Below, in pieces: positions 22,801-31,486 of a DNA stretch of 64,000 bases. Position numbers and translations under genes: made by a program. Under the pieces are notes generated by a model. It made no database searches and was not told the origin of the DNA. It saw only the letters and a program-made list of their open reading frames with translations. Position 1 is the first letter of the stretch. Every line of letters begins with the position of its first letter. This DNA is from Asterias amurensis. Lineage: Eukaryota; Echinodermata; Asteroidea; Forcipulatida; Asteriidae. The DNA is taken from contig NC_092650.1 in the NCBI RefSeq assembly GCF_032118995.1, positions 13,886,501 through 13,950,500 on the forward strand. Reading direction: 5' to 3'.

Positions 22801-24963
22801 AGGTATCGAAATCAAATTTGTGGAAAATTACTTCTTTCTCGAAAACTACGTAGCTTCAGAAGGAGCTGTTCTCACAATGTTTTATACTACCAACCTCTCC
22901 ACATTACTCGTTATCAAGTAAGGTTTTATGCTAATAATTATTTTAGTAATAACCAATAGTGTCCACTGCCCCATTTGTTCCAATGATAAATTGATCATAT
23001 GGACACATAAATTGTTTTCTGATTTTTTGTAAATGATGAGCCCCCCCCCCCCAAAAAAAAGAAGAAGAAAAAACAGGTCATGATAATAGCACTGTCAAGA
23101 GTGCTGTTCCCTATTCTGAAAAAGTGGATGAGCAACCTTTTTTTCCTTCATTTCTCAGCTCTTTTTTACAATGGTCCCTAGCGACTGGTCGCCACAGGAA
23201 AGAGTTTCATTACAATTAAAACTAAAATTGAAGTCTCAGTCTCTTGCAAGCTATGTTCATACTTTTGTTGTTCTGGTGGTATATCGTTCAAGTTGAGTTG
23301 CTTCTTCTGTTTGGTGCTCAGTGCTTTCTTACTCCGTTTCCGTTTACTGCGCTTCTTCTTCTTCAGGGCGTCCATTATCATCTCCTTGCGAGAGGAGAAT
23401 TTCTCTATTTCTTCCGAACGACCCTTGGGAGCGGCAGCTTTTAAGAAGCTGTTCACAAAATCTTTAGAATCCTTTGGGACCTATGTTGGGATGAGAGAGT
23501 TAAAAATGCGTGAAAAATATATGTGAACATACAACTTGAAATTTAAGACACATTATAAGAAATCCTCTTGCACAGGCTTTCATTGAGGTCAAACAATCAA
23601 AGTGTGGATGAGAGAGTTAAAAATGCATGAAAAATATATGTAAACATACAACTTGAAATTTAAGACACATTATAAGAAATCCTCTTGCACAGGCTTTCAT
23701 TGAGGTCAAATAATCAAAGTGTGGAGGCGTGTACATGCCCCTTGTTCATCTTCTTCCTTTCTAGTGCAGCCTTCATGATTGGAAATAGTCGCACTGCCAG
23801 ACACACCAGGGCAAACCCCTTCTCTTTGCGACAAGTGTGTTAACTGTGTTTTTTGGTCTTTTACATGCATTGATAGTTTTCATAACAATCCACAGAAGCT
23901 TTACTTCCCATCTGAAAGAACAAAGCAACGGTTAAAGGCAGTGGACACTATTGGTAATTGTCAAAGACTAGTCCCCACAATTGGTGTATCTCAACATTTA
24001 TGCATAAAATAACAAACCTGTGAAAATTTGAGCTCAGTTGGTCATCGAACTTGCGAGATAATAATGAAAGAAAAAAACACCCTTGTCACACGAAGTTGTG
24101 TGCGTTTAGATGGTTGATTTCGAGACCTCAAGTTCTAAATCTGAGGTCTTGAAATCAAATTCGTGGAAAATTACTTCTCTCTCGAAAACTATGGCACTTC
24201 AGAGGGAGCCGTTTCTCACAATGTTTTACACCATCAACCTCTCCCAATTACTCTTCACCAAGAAAGGTTTTATTCTAATAATTATTTTGAGTAATTACTA
24301 ATAGTGTCCACTGCCTTTAAGTGTCATGACTCATGACTGGGACTCGAACCTACACTCTGCTGATCAGATACAGCAGAGCTTGAGTCTGGTGCTCTGTTTT
24401 GAGACTGTATCTCACACAAAAAACCTTTTCTTTCAGATGCAAAACGATTTTCTCCTTCAAGCATTCTTTAACATTTGTTAAATCTGTCAAAAACAACATC
24501 AGTGTTTCTTGAAAGTTGGAGGAATTTTGAAACAATTAAGCCATCTAATTTGCTAAGCTTACTATTAAGCTTTCAATTTCAACTTTGGGGATCAGGTTAG
24601 CTCCGTGGTTTCTTTCCCTGCCTTTCACCTCTGTGGACGCCAGTTCGAATACCACCTCAGAACGGAGCCTTGCGTGCGGATTGGGTTTTCAGTCCCCACT
24701 GAATGTGTGGGGTTTTCCCTCCCTCATCCAAAACTGAAATGTTTTCCTTGTTTCTTTTATCCTGTAAGTATAGTGTCCTATGAGATAATTGTGCTATTGG
24801 ATGTGTAATCAAATGAAACAAAAATATAAATAAATAGGCAAACTTACTTAAAAATATCACTTACCTGAAGTAGCATCTTATCTTTAATCATATGTGATGG
24901 CAGCTTCTTGTACAGCATAAAACTTTCCTCATGCACATTGTCCGTCTTGTCTGCGTCAGCCAT
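13829..24963 (-). CDS. POP4: POP4/RPP29, RNase P and RNase MRP protein subunit (six exons)
   Basis: Rpp29 is a nuclear/nucleolar protein subunit of RNase P (pre-tRNA 5' processing) and RNase MRP (rRNA processing). Coding exons on the - strand: 24963-24865, 23480-23263, 21704-21630, 20654-20590, 15627-15526, 13965-13829. Every junction is GT-AG, and phases 0, 2, 2, 1, 1 fit throughout, giving 696 nt and 231 residues (human about 220). Exon 1 starts MADADKTDN. Exon 2 holds a lysine/arginine cluster (residues 73-85, probable nuclear signal and RNA contact) and NLNDIPPEQQKY. Exon 3 reads YEPLHQLWLDYM, exon 4 KLLRCDLHGSII, exon 5 VTKSKCPSYIGQSGIV and exon 6 IIPKVSTVFTL, ending FKSKPTIDL. These are the Rpp29 (UPF0086) landmarks in order; residues ~105-231 form the Sm-like fold. 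Introns 1, 4 and 5 are full of MITEs and SINEs. No lesion is seen. Confidence 0.97.
13996..14371 (+). mobile_element. Family A MITE in POP4 intron 5
   Basis: TTAA-bounded full copy only 31 bp from the acceptor of the last POP4 exon. Confidence 0.92.
14527..14800. repeat. ~108-bp tandem duplication, 2-3 degenerate copies
   Basis: The unit contains CATCTCAGATGTCGCTG and ATTCAACCAATAGCT, and recurs at about 14580 and 14690, with a third decayed start near 14750. It lies in POP4 intron 5. Confidence 0.7.
16330..16425. mobile_element. Small foldback (GGATAACTTTCC family)
   Basis: GATAACTTTCCTTATCCTGC is loosely inverted at TGGCAGGATATGGAAAG. It is the same family as the cleaner copy at 17702-17813. 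Confidence 0.6.
16447..16804 (-). mobile_element. Family C MITE in POP4 intron 4
   Basis: Ends AGCCATTATACACTTTCGG and ACCGAAAGTGTATAATGGCT, with TTAA at the right end. The core carries TCAATTCTCGAT. Orientation is opposite to the copy at 17096. Confidence 0.85.
17096..17479 (+). mobile_element. Family C MITE, inverted partner
   Basis: TTAA-bounded; nearly the reverse complement of 16447-16804. The two form a large inverted pair separated by about 290 bp. Confidence 0.88.
17702..17813. mobile_element. Foldback MITE with TGGCGCCACCACTTTTTCA arms
   Basis: The 30-bp arm TATGGCGCCACCACTTTTTC is inverted as GAAAAAGTGGTGGCGCCATA, with an AT-rich loop between. Confidence 0.85.
17850..17990. mobile_element. 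Foldback with GGGGTTGATTTCA ends
   Basis: GGGGTTGATTTCAGAAAGA at the left pairs with TCTTTATGAAACCCACCCC at the right. The inner arms include TCTTAACT and a CTCGAG centre. Confidence 0.7.
18076..18345 (+). mobile_element. Family E dispersed repeat
   Basis: The stretch containing AAACTTACATGG, GAAAACATCCCTTGAAAT and TTGATCTCAAACTTTTACAG is shared with 45804-46070 and, inverted and partial, with about 33185-33290. Termini are not resolved. Confidence 0.6.
18346..19216. other. POP4 intron 4, unannotated part
   Basis: AT-rich intron sequence; no conserved frame seen. Confidence 0.5.
19217..19854. mobile_element. hAT-type non-autonomous transposon with 8-bp target duplication
   Basis: Terminal repeats TAGGCCTGGGCGAAT and ATTCGCCCAGCACTA are inverted copies. 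The flanks carry the exact 8-bp duplication ATCTTGGT at 19209-19216 and 19855-19862. The interior is full of CGAATATCCGG-type repeats, and no transposase frame is present. An 8-bp duplication and ends of this type are characteristic of hAT elements. Confidence 0.9.
20042..20406. mobile_element. hAT-type MITE with 8-bp target duplication
   Basis: Ends TAAGCTTGGGCGATA and TATCGCCCAAGCTTA are perfect inverts. The target duplication CACAAAAC is at 20034-20041 and 20407-20414. The interior is composed of ATATCGCGATAT-type palindromes. It sits 183 bp downstream of POP4 exon 4, inside intron 4. Confidence 0.93.
20746..20973. mobile_element. Foldback MITE with GACCCTTCCCATGAAATATG ends
   Basis: The 25-28-bp inverted ends differ at one or two positions. 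The centre holds the palindrome CAGACGCGCAATCGCGTCTG. It lies in POP4 intron 3. Confidence 0.9.
21040..21415. repeat. Degenerate tandem repeat, about 3-4 units
   Basis: Recurring AAAACCACAGT, GATATTGAATGGTC and GACAGT blocks at about 21130, 21220 and 21370 mark tandem copies in POP4 intron 3. Confidence 0.65.
21815..22199 (+). mobile_element. Family A MITE in POP4 intron 2
   Basis: TTAA-bounded full-length copy with minor decay in the central hairpin. Confidence 0.92.
22255..22435. repeat. ~103-bp tandem duplication
   Basis: CTGAACATTAAATAATATTG and ACTTGAAAATCATAATCAT recur once about 100 bp later. Confidence 0.7.
22593..22972 (-). mobile_element. Family A MITE, - orientation, POP4 intron 2
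   Basis: The left TTAA is present. The right end stops at GTCCACTGCCC without an intact TTAA. Confidence 0.88.
23491..23725. repeat. ~117-bp tandem duplication abutting POP4 exon 2 acceptor
   Basis: Two nearly identical units contain AACATACAACTTGAAATTTA and CACAGGCTTTCATTGAGG. The first unit starts about 11 bp from the exon 2 acceptor, so the duplication touches the splice-site region. Confidence 0.9.
23779..24400 (-). mobile_element. tRNA-derived SINE (family S2) split by a family A MITE
   Basis: 23779-23931 matches the body of the SINE at 31140 (CACCAGGGCAAAC, CATCTGAAAGAACAAAGCAA). The tRNA-like head resumes at 24321-24400, with CTCGAACC and CACTCTGCTGATCAGA. The MITE 23932-24320 interrupts it at a TTAA. 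Confidence 0.85.
23932..24320 (-). mobile_element. Family A MITE inserted in a SINE
   Basis: Full copy with TTAA at both borders (23932-23935 and 24317-24320) in - orientation. Because the interrupted host repeat is known, this copy fixes the element boundaries. Confidence 0.95.
24591..24785 (+). mobile_element. tRNA-derived SINE, family S3
   Basis: An A-box-like stretch (GGTTAGCTCCGTGGTTTC) and a B-box-like stretch (GCCAGTTCGAATACC) are followed by GCGTGCGGATTGGGTTTTCA and GTGTGGGGTTTTCC. It lies in POP4 intron 1. Confidence 0.75.
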
Positions 24964-25516
24964 CTTGCTCTGTCTATAATTTAATCACATTGCATTACTT
25001 TATGTGTAGAGAAGCAGCAGGTGGTAATGAAGCCTTTTTTAGTGAAATTTAATGAGTTAGTAGTTCTTGTTTGTTGTCAACAAGTTGTCAGTTAAGTAAA
25101 GTAGGACTGCCGTACTCCTAGCCCTGGACCTATTGATAGGATAGGGAGCCTGACCAGATAACTTATTTTTTGTTTTGAATTAACTTACAAGTTTCAGTAA
25201 GTTATAACCATGATTATGTCAATATGAGGGATAGTTCGTGCGCAGTTAACCATTGATTGGTTAAATTAGAAATTGTTTTGTAATAAATAACAGTAACACC
25301 CCCCCCATATTAATCAATTCAAACCCAACTAGCTACTTATATACATGTAGTTATAAAATCTACTTCTAGAAACTATAAGTATAACTATAAGTTTCTAACA
25401 CTACAGTACTTTTAAAAATCTAAAACTTAAAAGTAACTTTCCGGATCAAATCGGTAAAATCATGCCCATCATGCATACTAATATTACTCTTTTTTTTATA
25501 TGATGCTCTACTGTAT
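24964..25516. promoter_or_regulatory. POP4 5' flank
   Basis: The POP4 start codon sits in GCAAGATGGC, a YY1-like AAGATGGC element merged with the Kozak context. No TATA box is evident in the first 100 bp upstream, as is usual for housekeeping genes. The rest is AT-rich with a C run near 25300. Confidence 0.4.
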
Positions 25517-26353
25517 GTAGTTGCGATAAATAACCCTCCTGCCGACGGCGTAGCCGGAGGGTTACGAGTCGCTTCAATCGAAAAACGGCGAAATACTTTA
25601 GTCAACAGATTTGCTCATTTTTTACCACTTTAAAAAATAATGACACAAATTCTACGAACACGAACGTAATCCTCAATGTCTAATGAATAAGATTCAAAAA
25701 CACAATTGAGAAAATATTTTGAAAAAAAAGGACAAAAACTTACCAGATTCCGGGAGCGAAACAGTCACAAATTTCCCAGGTTCTATTTTTGAACCTGTCG
25801 CTGGTTACCATGCGCAGCCCCAAGCGCTGAACCCAACCGCAGGTACCAGCCGACCGAGCCGCAGCCGAGTTTGACTAAACCATTCTGTAAAAGGGGTGTT
25901 ACAAGGGGTGCTGCAGTGCGGCAGTGCTTTAAGTGAGTGAACAGCGGGCATAGTAAACGGACAGCGCACACGCACTGCCACGCTGCCTTATAACACCCCT
26001 TTTACAGAATGGTTTATTCTAACAGCAATGAACATCTGGAAGTCACATAATGGCGAAGCGATAGGTTCAAAATAGAACCTGGCACTGTTTCGCTCCGGGA
26101 TCTCGTAAGTTTTTGTACTTTAGTTCAAAATACTTTCTCAATAGTGTGTTGAATGTTATTCATTAGATATTGAGGATTAAGGTCGTGTTCTTAGAATTTA
26201 AGTCATTATTTTCGAAAGGGGAAAAAATTGAGGAAATCTGTTGACTAGCTGTTGAAATTGTACGTGTTTGACCATTTCGCCGTTTTTCGATTGAAGTGAC
26301 TCGTAACCCTCCGGCTCCGCCGTCGGCAGGAGGGTTACGTTATCGCAACTATA
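25517..26353. mobile_element. ~837-bp near-palindromic foldback with GC-rich terminal hairpins
   Basis: The ends TAGTTGCGATAAATAACCC and GGGTTACGTTATCGCAACTA are inverted. Just inside each end is a hairpin of the form CCCTCCTGCCGACGGCG...GCCGGAGGG. The arms continue for about 300 bp (TTCAATCGAAAAACGGCGAA and its complement; GGTTCTATTTTTGAACCTG). A second inner palindrome carries AACCATTCTGTAAAAGGGGT and its complement. No coding frame. Confidence 0.9.
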
Positions 26354-27230
26354 CTGTATGATAAACTGTAGTGTAATATCTGATGTGTCCAGTGAATCAG
26401 TACACCTCCATGGTACAATCAACATTACATTGAACTTGAACATACGCTACGATACATGATCAATCATAAACAAATAAAATAATGGTTAGCCCTATCGACA
26501 GATTGATTGATGAAGAAAGCTGCCAACACTTACATGACTTAGTACTCTGCTACTATTTGTGGTTGTTATGTTTACGTTTCTCTTCTTTTGTTGTGGTTTA
26601 ATCATAAGACTCTAGGTTAGAGAACCATTGCCCGATGCATGTGTTTACGTCCCGTTGCCCTCAATTAAGAGTGTCTTACGAGCGCCCTCAAGAGACGTGA
26701 ATTCAGAGTCCACAAATTGTATAGTGAGCCCTCTATAGAACACAAAAGTTTTCTGCGACGTATGAAAAAGCCACACCCAATAATTATTTTAAAGCGAAAT
26801 AGTGGTTAATTTTATTTTCCAACACAACAACATTGCTTCAATTTTACTGCAAGCAAACTTTGCAGGGGGGAAACTAAATGCGATTGAAATTACCAAATCC
26901 ACGAAAAACAGTTGACTTCAATCCTCAATTTAGAGACACATGGGAGACACAAAAACAAAACTCAGAAGGCAGGCATAGGCGCGCCTAAACATACAGCCAA
27001 CATATGAGAAAATGGCAAAGATGACAGAAGTTCTTATTATCGCCATTTTAAGTTCATTTATTAGAAAATTTAAATTAAGTAGAAGTTAAACCAAGCATAG
27101 GCTTTGATCTACTTGTAAGAGATATCCCTAGTGGTTGTTTCAGGAGGACCTGCCAAGTATCACTTGAGCTTATAGGCCTACCCCGGCGGAGCGGTGGCAA
27201 CAATCCTCCCAGCGGTCGGGGCAAACAATG
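26354..27230. other. Unannotated intergenic stretch
   Basis: Contains a 25-codon + strand frame starting ATGGCAAAGATGACAGAAG near 27010 and a short CpG-rich patch near 27185. Neither has further support. Confidence 0.45.
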
Positions 27231-27962
27231 CGGACAATAGACTGTGCAAGTCTCGCGCAGATTTGAACTTCCGGGACCATTGTGGTCCCAACCTTATGGA
27301 GTTTTACGTTGGGGAGATTTTGTTTCGTCCATTATTTTAGTTTAATATAGTTTATGATCATAAAAGTGACATATGTTGTTAAAAATGTAATACTAATTAA
27401 CAACATATATAAAAGTAAAAATAAAGTCAACATAATAACGAAGAAAAACCGGTATTTAAACTTGACCTCAGGTCAGGTTACTTGTAAAAAATTAAGAATT
27501 TGTGCCCATCTCCGATCACGAAACTTACGCAGACGCTTGTTTTGGCCGCGCGGGGTGGAAAGCCTTTTCATTGGTCGCTTAGGCGTCGGCTTCCTCTTTA
27601 AAATGCGTCACGCGTTTATCTAACGCCCTTGCGACCATCGTGCGTCCGCGTATAAACCAGCTTTCAGTAGTTTCACATTCGGGCGTAGATTTACAAAAGG
27701 GGTTTCAAAACATTTAAGATCAAACAAACATCCTTGTCCCAGAGTTTTACTTTTGTCTATACATAGACTTTAACCGATAATTGTGTATTTGTTTAAAAAG
27801 CTAAAACTAATTTAAACAAGCTCTAATGGGTATTTTTGTTGTTCAGATTCGGCATTAAGAAAAAATTATAGCAAAGATTTGACTCCTAAAAAAATAAAGT
27901 TCTTCAGTTGTCGTGTTTTCTCGCTCCGGTGCGCGCGAGACTTGCACAGTCTATTCGGGCAC
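27231..27962. mobile_element. Possible element with AATAGACTGTGCAAGTCTCG ends
   Basis: AATAGACTGTGCAAGTCTCG plus CGC (near 27236-27258) is inverted near 27934-27957. The enclosed ~700 bp is CpG-rich in its middle third. The outer boundary and target duplication were not resolved. Confidence 0.5.
27651..27657 (+). promoter_or_regulatory. Candidate TATA box (TATAAAC)
   Basis: GCGTATAAACC lies in a CpG-rich 150-bp patch, with an initiator-like TCAGT/TTCACATT about 20-30 bp downstream. No gene could be assigned. Confidence 0.25.
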
Positions 27963-29729
27963 ATCAAGAACGTGAGAAAAGACTATCTCAGTTTTAAACT
28001 TGGGAGGGGTAAAATCCATCCGCGTACAAGGCTCTGGTACGACGCGCCAGGGGATTCAAACAGGGGTACGGGTGAAAGGTGTGCAGACCTTACTAATAAT
28101 AATATTTTCAATATGCAAATGTTCAAATCATACTTTTCGTGTTTAATATTATGAAGTAAAAATATACATGATTGCTTCATAATAATGAATCATTGTTTAA
28201 TCACCACTATAACGAGCATAGAAAACCAATTTCCAATTTCCTAGCAAATTTGTGAGAAACAAAGCACATACCTCACCTTCCCTACTACGGTGTTTGATTC
28301 TGTTAAAACCCTTTAACTTTTGTGCGCAAGCCAATTAAAATCTGACAAAAGTAATTAGCTATAGTGCTCACTCATGCGGAACAGCTGAGGATTGATTTGG
28401 TAAAAATTAAAAAGCTAGGACCTTGGTTCACCAATACTTAGCGCCAGATTTTTGTAAACTTATAAAACATCCATTTGGGATACATTTTTTTTAAATATAT
28501 ACTTTTTTTTTGAAACACCCTGTAGTTTCATGAAGTCAACTTTGAGATGTAACTATGGGTGGGTTGGGGGCCTGGGACACAATTTATCAATCAATCGATC
28601 AATCAATCAATCAATCATTCAATCAATCAGAAGAAATTAATATAAATATCGTCTAAATCTATTTTTATATCGTTGATAAGTGGTTATATCGTTGATAAGT
28701 GGTTGTGATGTCGCTTTGTGCGATCGAACTTAAAACAAAATTTGGTTGATTCATCTTGACCCAAGCCGAATTTAGTAGAGTGCTAACCATGGAAAATTGT
28801 GGTGAGCATGTCTTAAAGTATGAAGATTATTGATTAGCGATAGTCCCTGCTAACTTGTATAGCTTTAGCGAGGCATTCCCTATCACAACACTTTGCTAAG
28901 CAGCTCTTCCGTCAAGCAATGGCAGGGAAATAGTAAACTTGAGAGGGGAAAGTGTATCGAGAGAAAAAGAGTAGGGTCTACAACAATTATTTATGAATAT
29001 TATACTATGGTTTTTTTCAGGTTGAGCTGCAAATCGGCGCCAGGGGTGTAGTTTATGACAGACAGGGCTCCTTATTTAATTATATAAAAAAAAACTTGTA
29101 ATTATTTACGACTGAAATGGAAGAAAAATAAGCATTTTTATTGAGTGTCTACTCTGCCTGAGAGATTTCATTATCTGTGTATCCAATTCCTAGTCGCTGA
29201 TCCTATTCTGTCTAGGCAATGGATTAAGCCTTAATGCATTGGCGACTCTGGTTTTAAATTTCACACCGACCAGCTGCATGACGTTCACTCACACAGAGTT
29301 TGAACTAAAAACAACATTTTTAAAACGTCTTAATTAAGCATTATGCTCGGAGTAAGAAAGGTTTACTTTAAAACTGCGACCCGAAGGCCTTTAATACCAA
29401 TAACTCTGGCTAGACACATACAAAAATATATTAGAATAATATATACTCTAATAAAAGTCTATCAAAGTTAGACAAGCCTGTAAAAACGGCAGAGGTAAAA
29501 ACAGCAAAAGTCCCCTCAGAAAAAAATGCACCATCAAAAAACACATGGAGCTAATTATGTTTTACTCATTAACTCAAAAGTCACGGAATTTGTTAAGTTA
29601 ATTTAACACAGTTGGGTATAAGACTTTTATTTGCAGAATTAGCTTGAGTTGAGTATTCGAACTAGGGCCTATTAGTCCCATTTACTTCGAAGCCCCACCA
29701 GAAGCCCCATAGGAATTCAACGCACGATG
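27963..29729. other. Unannotated intergenic stretch
   Basis: Contains an (ATCA)n microsatellite at about 28588-28628 and a 17-bp duplication TATATCGTTGATAAGTG at 28669-28705. The rest shows nothing recognisable. Confidence 0.5.
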
Positions 29730-30222
29730 GCCCTTTTCACACTACAGAGCCGGGAAAAAAAACTCCCATAAAAATCCCGGACATTTTTATCCCTGTATCG
29801 CCACCACAGCAACCGTTCTCACTAAACCCAATTTTTTGTAACTCCCGGGAGTACCATTTGCCATGAATTTGCACGGTCGGTTCACATTTACGACCAAACC
29901 CCAGGAAATTTTGAAATACATGTCAGCCCTTGCGGACGTCTCAACACTGTGGACGCAAAGGTTGGGATGTGGGTGAGTTATACCGCTTTTGTTCTCACTA
30001 TCTTTTTCCCAGGAAAATTGCTTTATCCCTGGGTTAACTGCCTTAACCCTATAGCCCTGAGCAGGATTAATTATTTTCATGGAGATAAGTTATTTCCAGG
30101 AAGTGTTGTCGTAGTGTGGAAAAATCGACCAAAAGTTCCCGGGAAGTTCCCGGGAAGTTCCCGGGAATTTCCCGGGAAGTTCCCGGGAATTTCCTGGGAA
30201 ATAACTATAGTGTGAAAAGGGC
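29730..30222. mobile_element. DNA transposon remnant with GCCCTTTTCACACTA ends
   Basis: GCCCTTTTCACACTA at 29730 is inverted as TAGTGTGAAAAGGGC at 30208-30222. Inside, AGTTCCCGGGA-type 12-mers are tandemly repeated at about 30135-30198. No transposase frame. Confidence 0.8.
30135..30198. repeat. 12-bp tandem repeat of AAGTTCCCGGGA
   Basis: Five to six consecutive copies alternate GGGAAG and GGGAAT versions. Each carries the palindrome TTCCCGGGAA. Confidence 0.9.
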
Positions 30223-30224
30223 TA

Positions 30225-30538
30225 TTGACATTTTCAATTGGTCATGTAAGAAAAAACGCCCTGATTGCACTTTATGCTTTCAGATGTATAATAAAAGGTT
30301 TCATGTCTGAAGTCTTGTAATATTCGTGTGAGAAATTACCTCTTTCCACCCGATTTGACTACCCACCGCGGTGGGTAGTCGAATCGGGTGCTCTTTCTAA
30401 AAAACTACGTTACTTCAAAGGGAGCCGTTTCTCACAGAGTGCTCATTGTCAACAGAGTGCTCATTGTTCGTTACCTAGTAAGTTTTTATGCTAACAACTT
30501 TTTAGAGTAATTTCTAACAGTGTCCAGTGCCTTTAAAC
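30225..30538 (-). mobile_element. Diverged family A/D MITE with replaced central hairpin
   Basis: GGGAGCCGTTTCTCACA and GTGTCCAGTGCCTTTAA mark the right half of the family. The usual GAGACCTCA hairpin is replaced by a palindrome, CACCCGATTTGACTACCC / GGGTAGTCGAATCGGGTG. The segment CACAGAGTGCTCATTGT is duplicated. Confidence 0.7.
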
Positions 30539-30617
30539 TTGGAACCAAATTATTTGCAACCACCACTATAGTTTCAATCAAAGTGAGCGAATTTCAACAT
30601 CAAACTTTGATACGGTA

Positions 30618-30838
30618 CTGTGCCCAATTTAATAGAGCCGCTAAACACAACAATTTGCTTAGCATGACATTTTTTCCTTGTTAAAAACAGGATTACCAAA
30701 CAAATTTCCATTTGTTACATTGCTTGTTACTGGTATTCAGCTGTCGTTTGCTTATCCTTAAAATCATGTTTCCTCAAGGAAGAAATTTCATGCTAAGCAA
30801 ATTGTTGTGCTTAGCAGCTCTGTGAAATTGGGCCCTGG
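30618..30838. mobile_element. Foldback MITE with GGGCCCAATTT-type ends
   Basis: CAACAATTTGCTTAGCATGA at the left is inverted as CATGCTAAGCAAATTGTTG at the right. The outer ends are TGCCCAATTT and AAATTGGGCCC. Confidence 0.85.
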
Positions 30839-31019
30839 TGCTTACTGAGAGGTTGCACCGTGAGGCACGAGACGCAAGTTCACGTTTCAAGACTCATTGG
30901 ATAGTGTTGTTTTCATTGTGGTCAAAGTAACAAGGTTGCGGACTTGTTATGAGTTGAAACACTGATATATTGGGCAACTTGAGAACTTTGGTTGTGAGAC
31001 ACACACTAGCTATAATGTG

Positions 31020-31100
31020 TAATAATAATAACCGTACTTATAACGCGCCTTTTGCCAAAGGATACAAAGCGCCAGTTATTATTACTACAAGGAGTGGGCG
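31020..31100. repeat. Short foldback with TAATAATAATAACCG and GCGCC
   Basis: TAATAATAATAACCG at the left and GCGCCAGTTATTATTA at the right are inverted around GCGCCTTTTGCCAAAGG. Confidence 0.6.
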
Positions 31101-31139
31101 AATTTTGAGATATAAGACCTAATCCTTAAGAAGCATGTA

Positions 31140-31413
31140 ATGGTTTACGAGGTGCTGTGGCGCAATATGCTGCCAATTCAGCCAGGAACACCGGGGCGAA
31201 CACATTCTCTTTTCGATAAGTACACTGGGTTCGTTTACATGCGTTTACACAACACATGGGACCAACGGCTTTACGTCCCATCCGAAGGACGAAGCAATGG
31301 TTATGTGTCTTGCTTAAGGACACAAGTGTCACGGCTGGGGATTCGAACCCACACTCTGCTGATCAGAAACACCAGAGTTTGAATTCGGTGCTCTTAACCG
31401 CTCGGTCACGAGC
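31140..31413 (-). mobile_element. tRNA-derived SINE, family S2 (full length)
   Basis: Read on the - strand, the head has an A box (GTGACCGAGCGGTTAAGAGC) and a B box (GGGTTCGAATCCC) of tRNA-Leu/Ser type. A body follows with ACACTTGTGTCCTTAAGCA and CGTAAAGCCGTTGGTCCCA. It lies 74 bp beyond the sulfotransferase stop codon, in its likely 3' UTR. Confidence 0.85.
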
Positions 31414-31486
31414 TAACATAAGATTATGAACAAACATGAAGTGTAGACTTCTACCAGTCCCGGCTGTAGTATTATCACAATATTCC

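Noticed and set aside
22687..22959. Short proteins beginning MSSIGR and similar, seen at several places
   Set aside because: They are translations of family A MITEs, recurring wherever the element occurs in either orientation.
28995..29100. + strand exon after TTTTTTTCAG reading VELQIGARGVVYDRQG
   Set aside because: The acceptor is good but the frame is only 26 codons, with no partner exon, no poly(A) signal and no recognisable motif.
31325..31413. Functional tRNA-Leu/Ser gene on the - strand
   Set aside because: It is continuous with a SINE body shared with 23779-24400.
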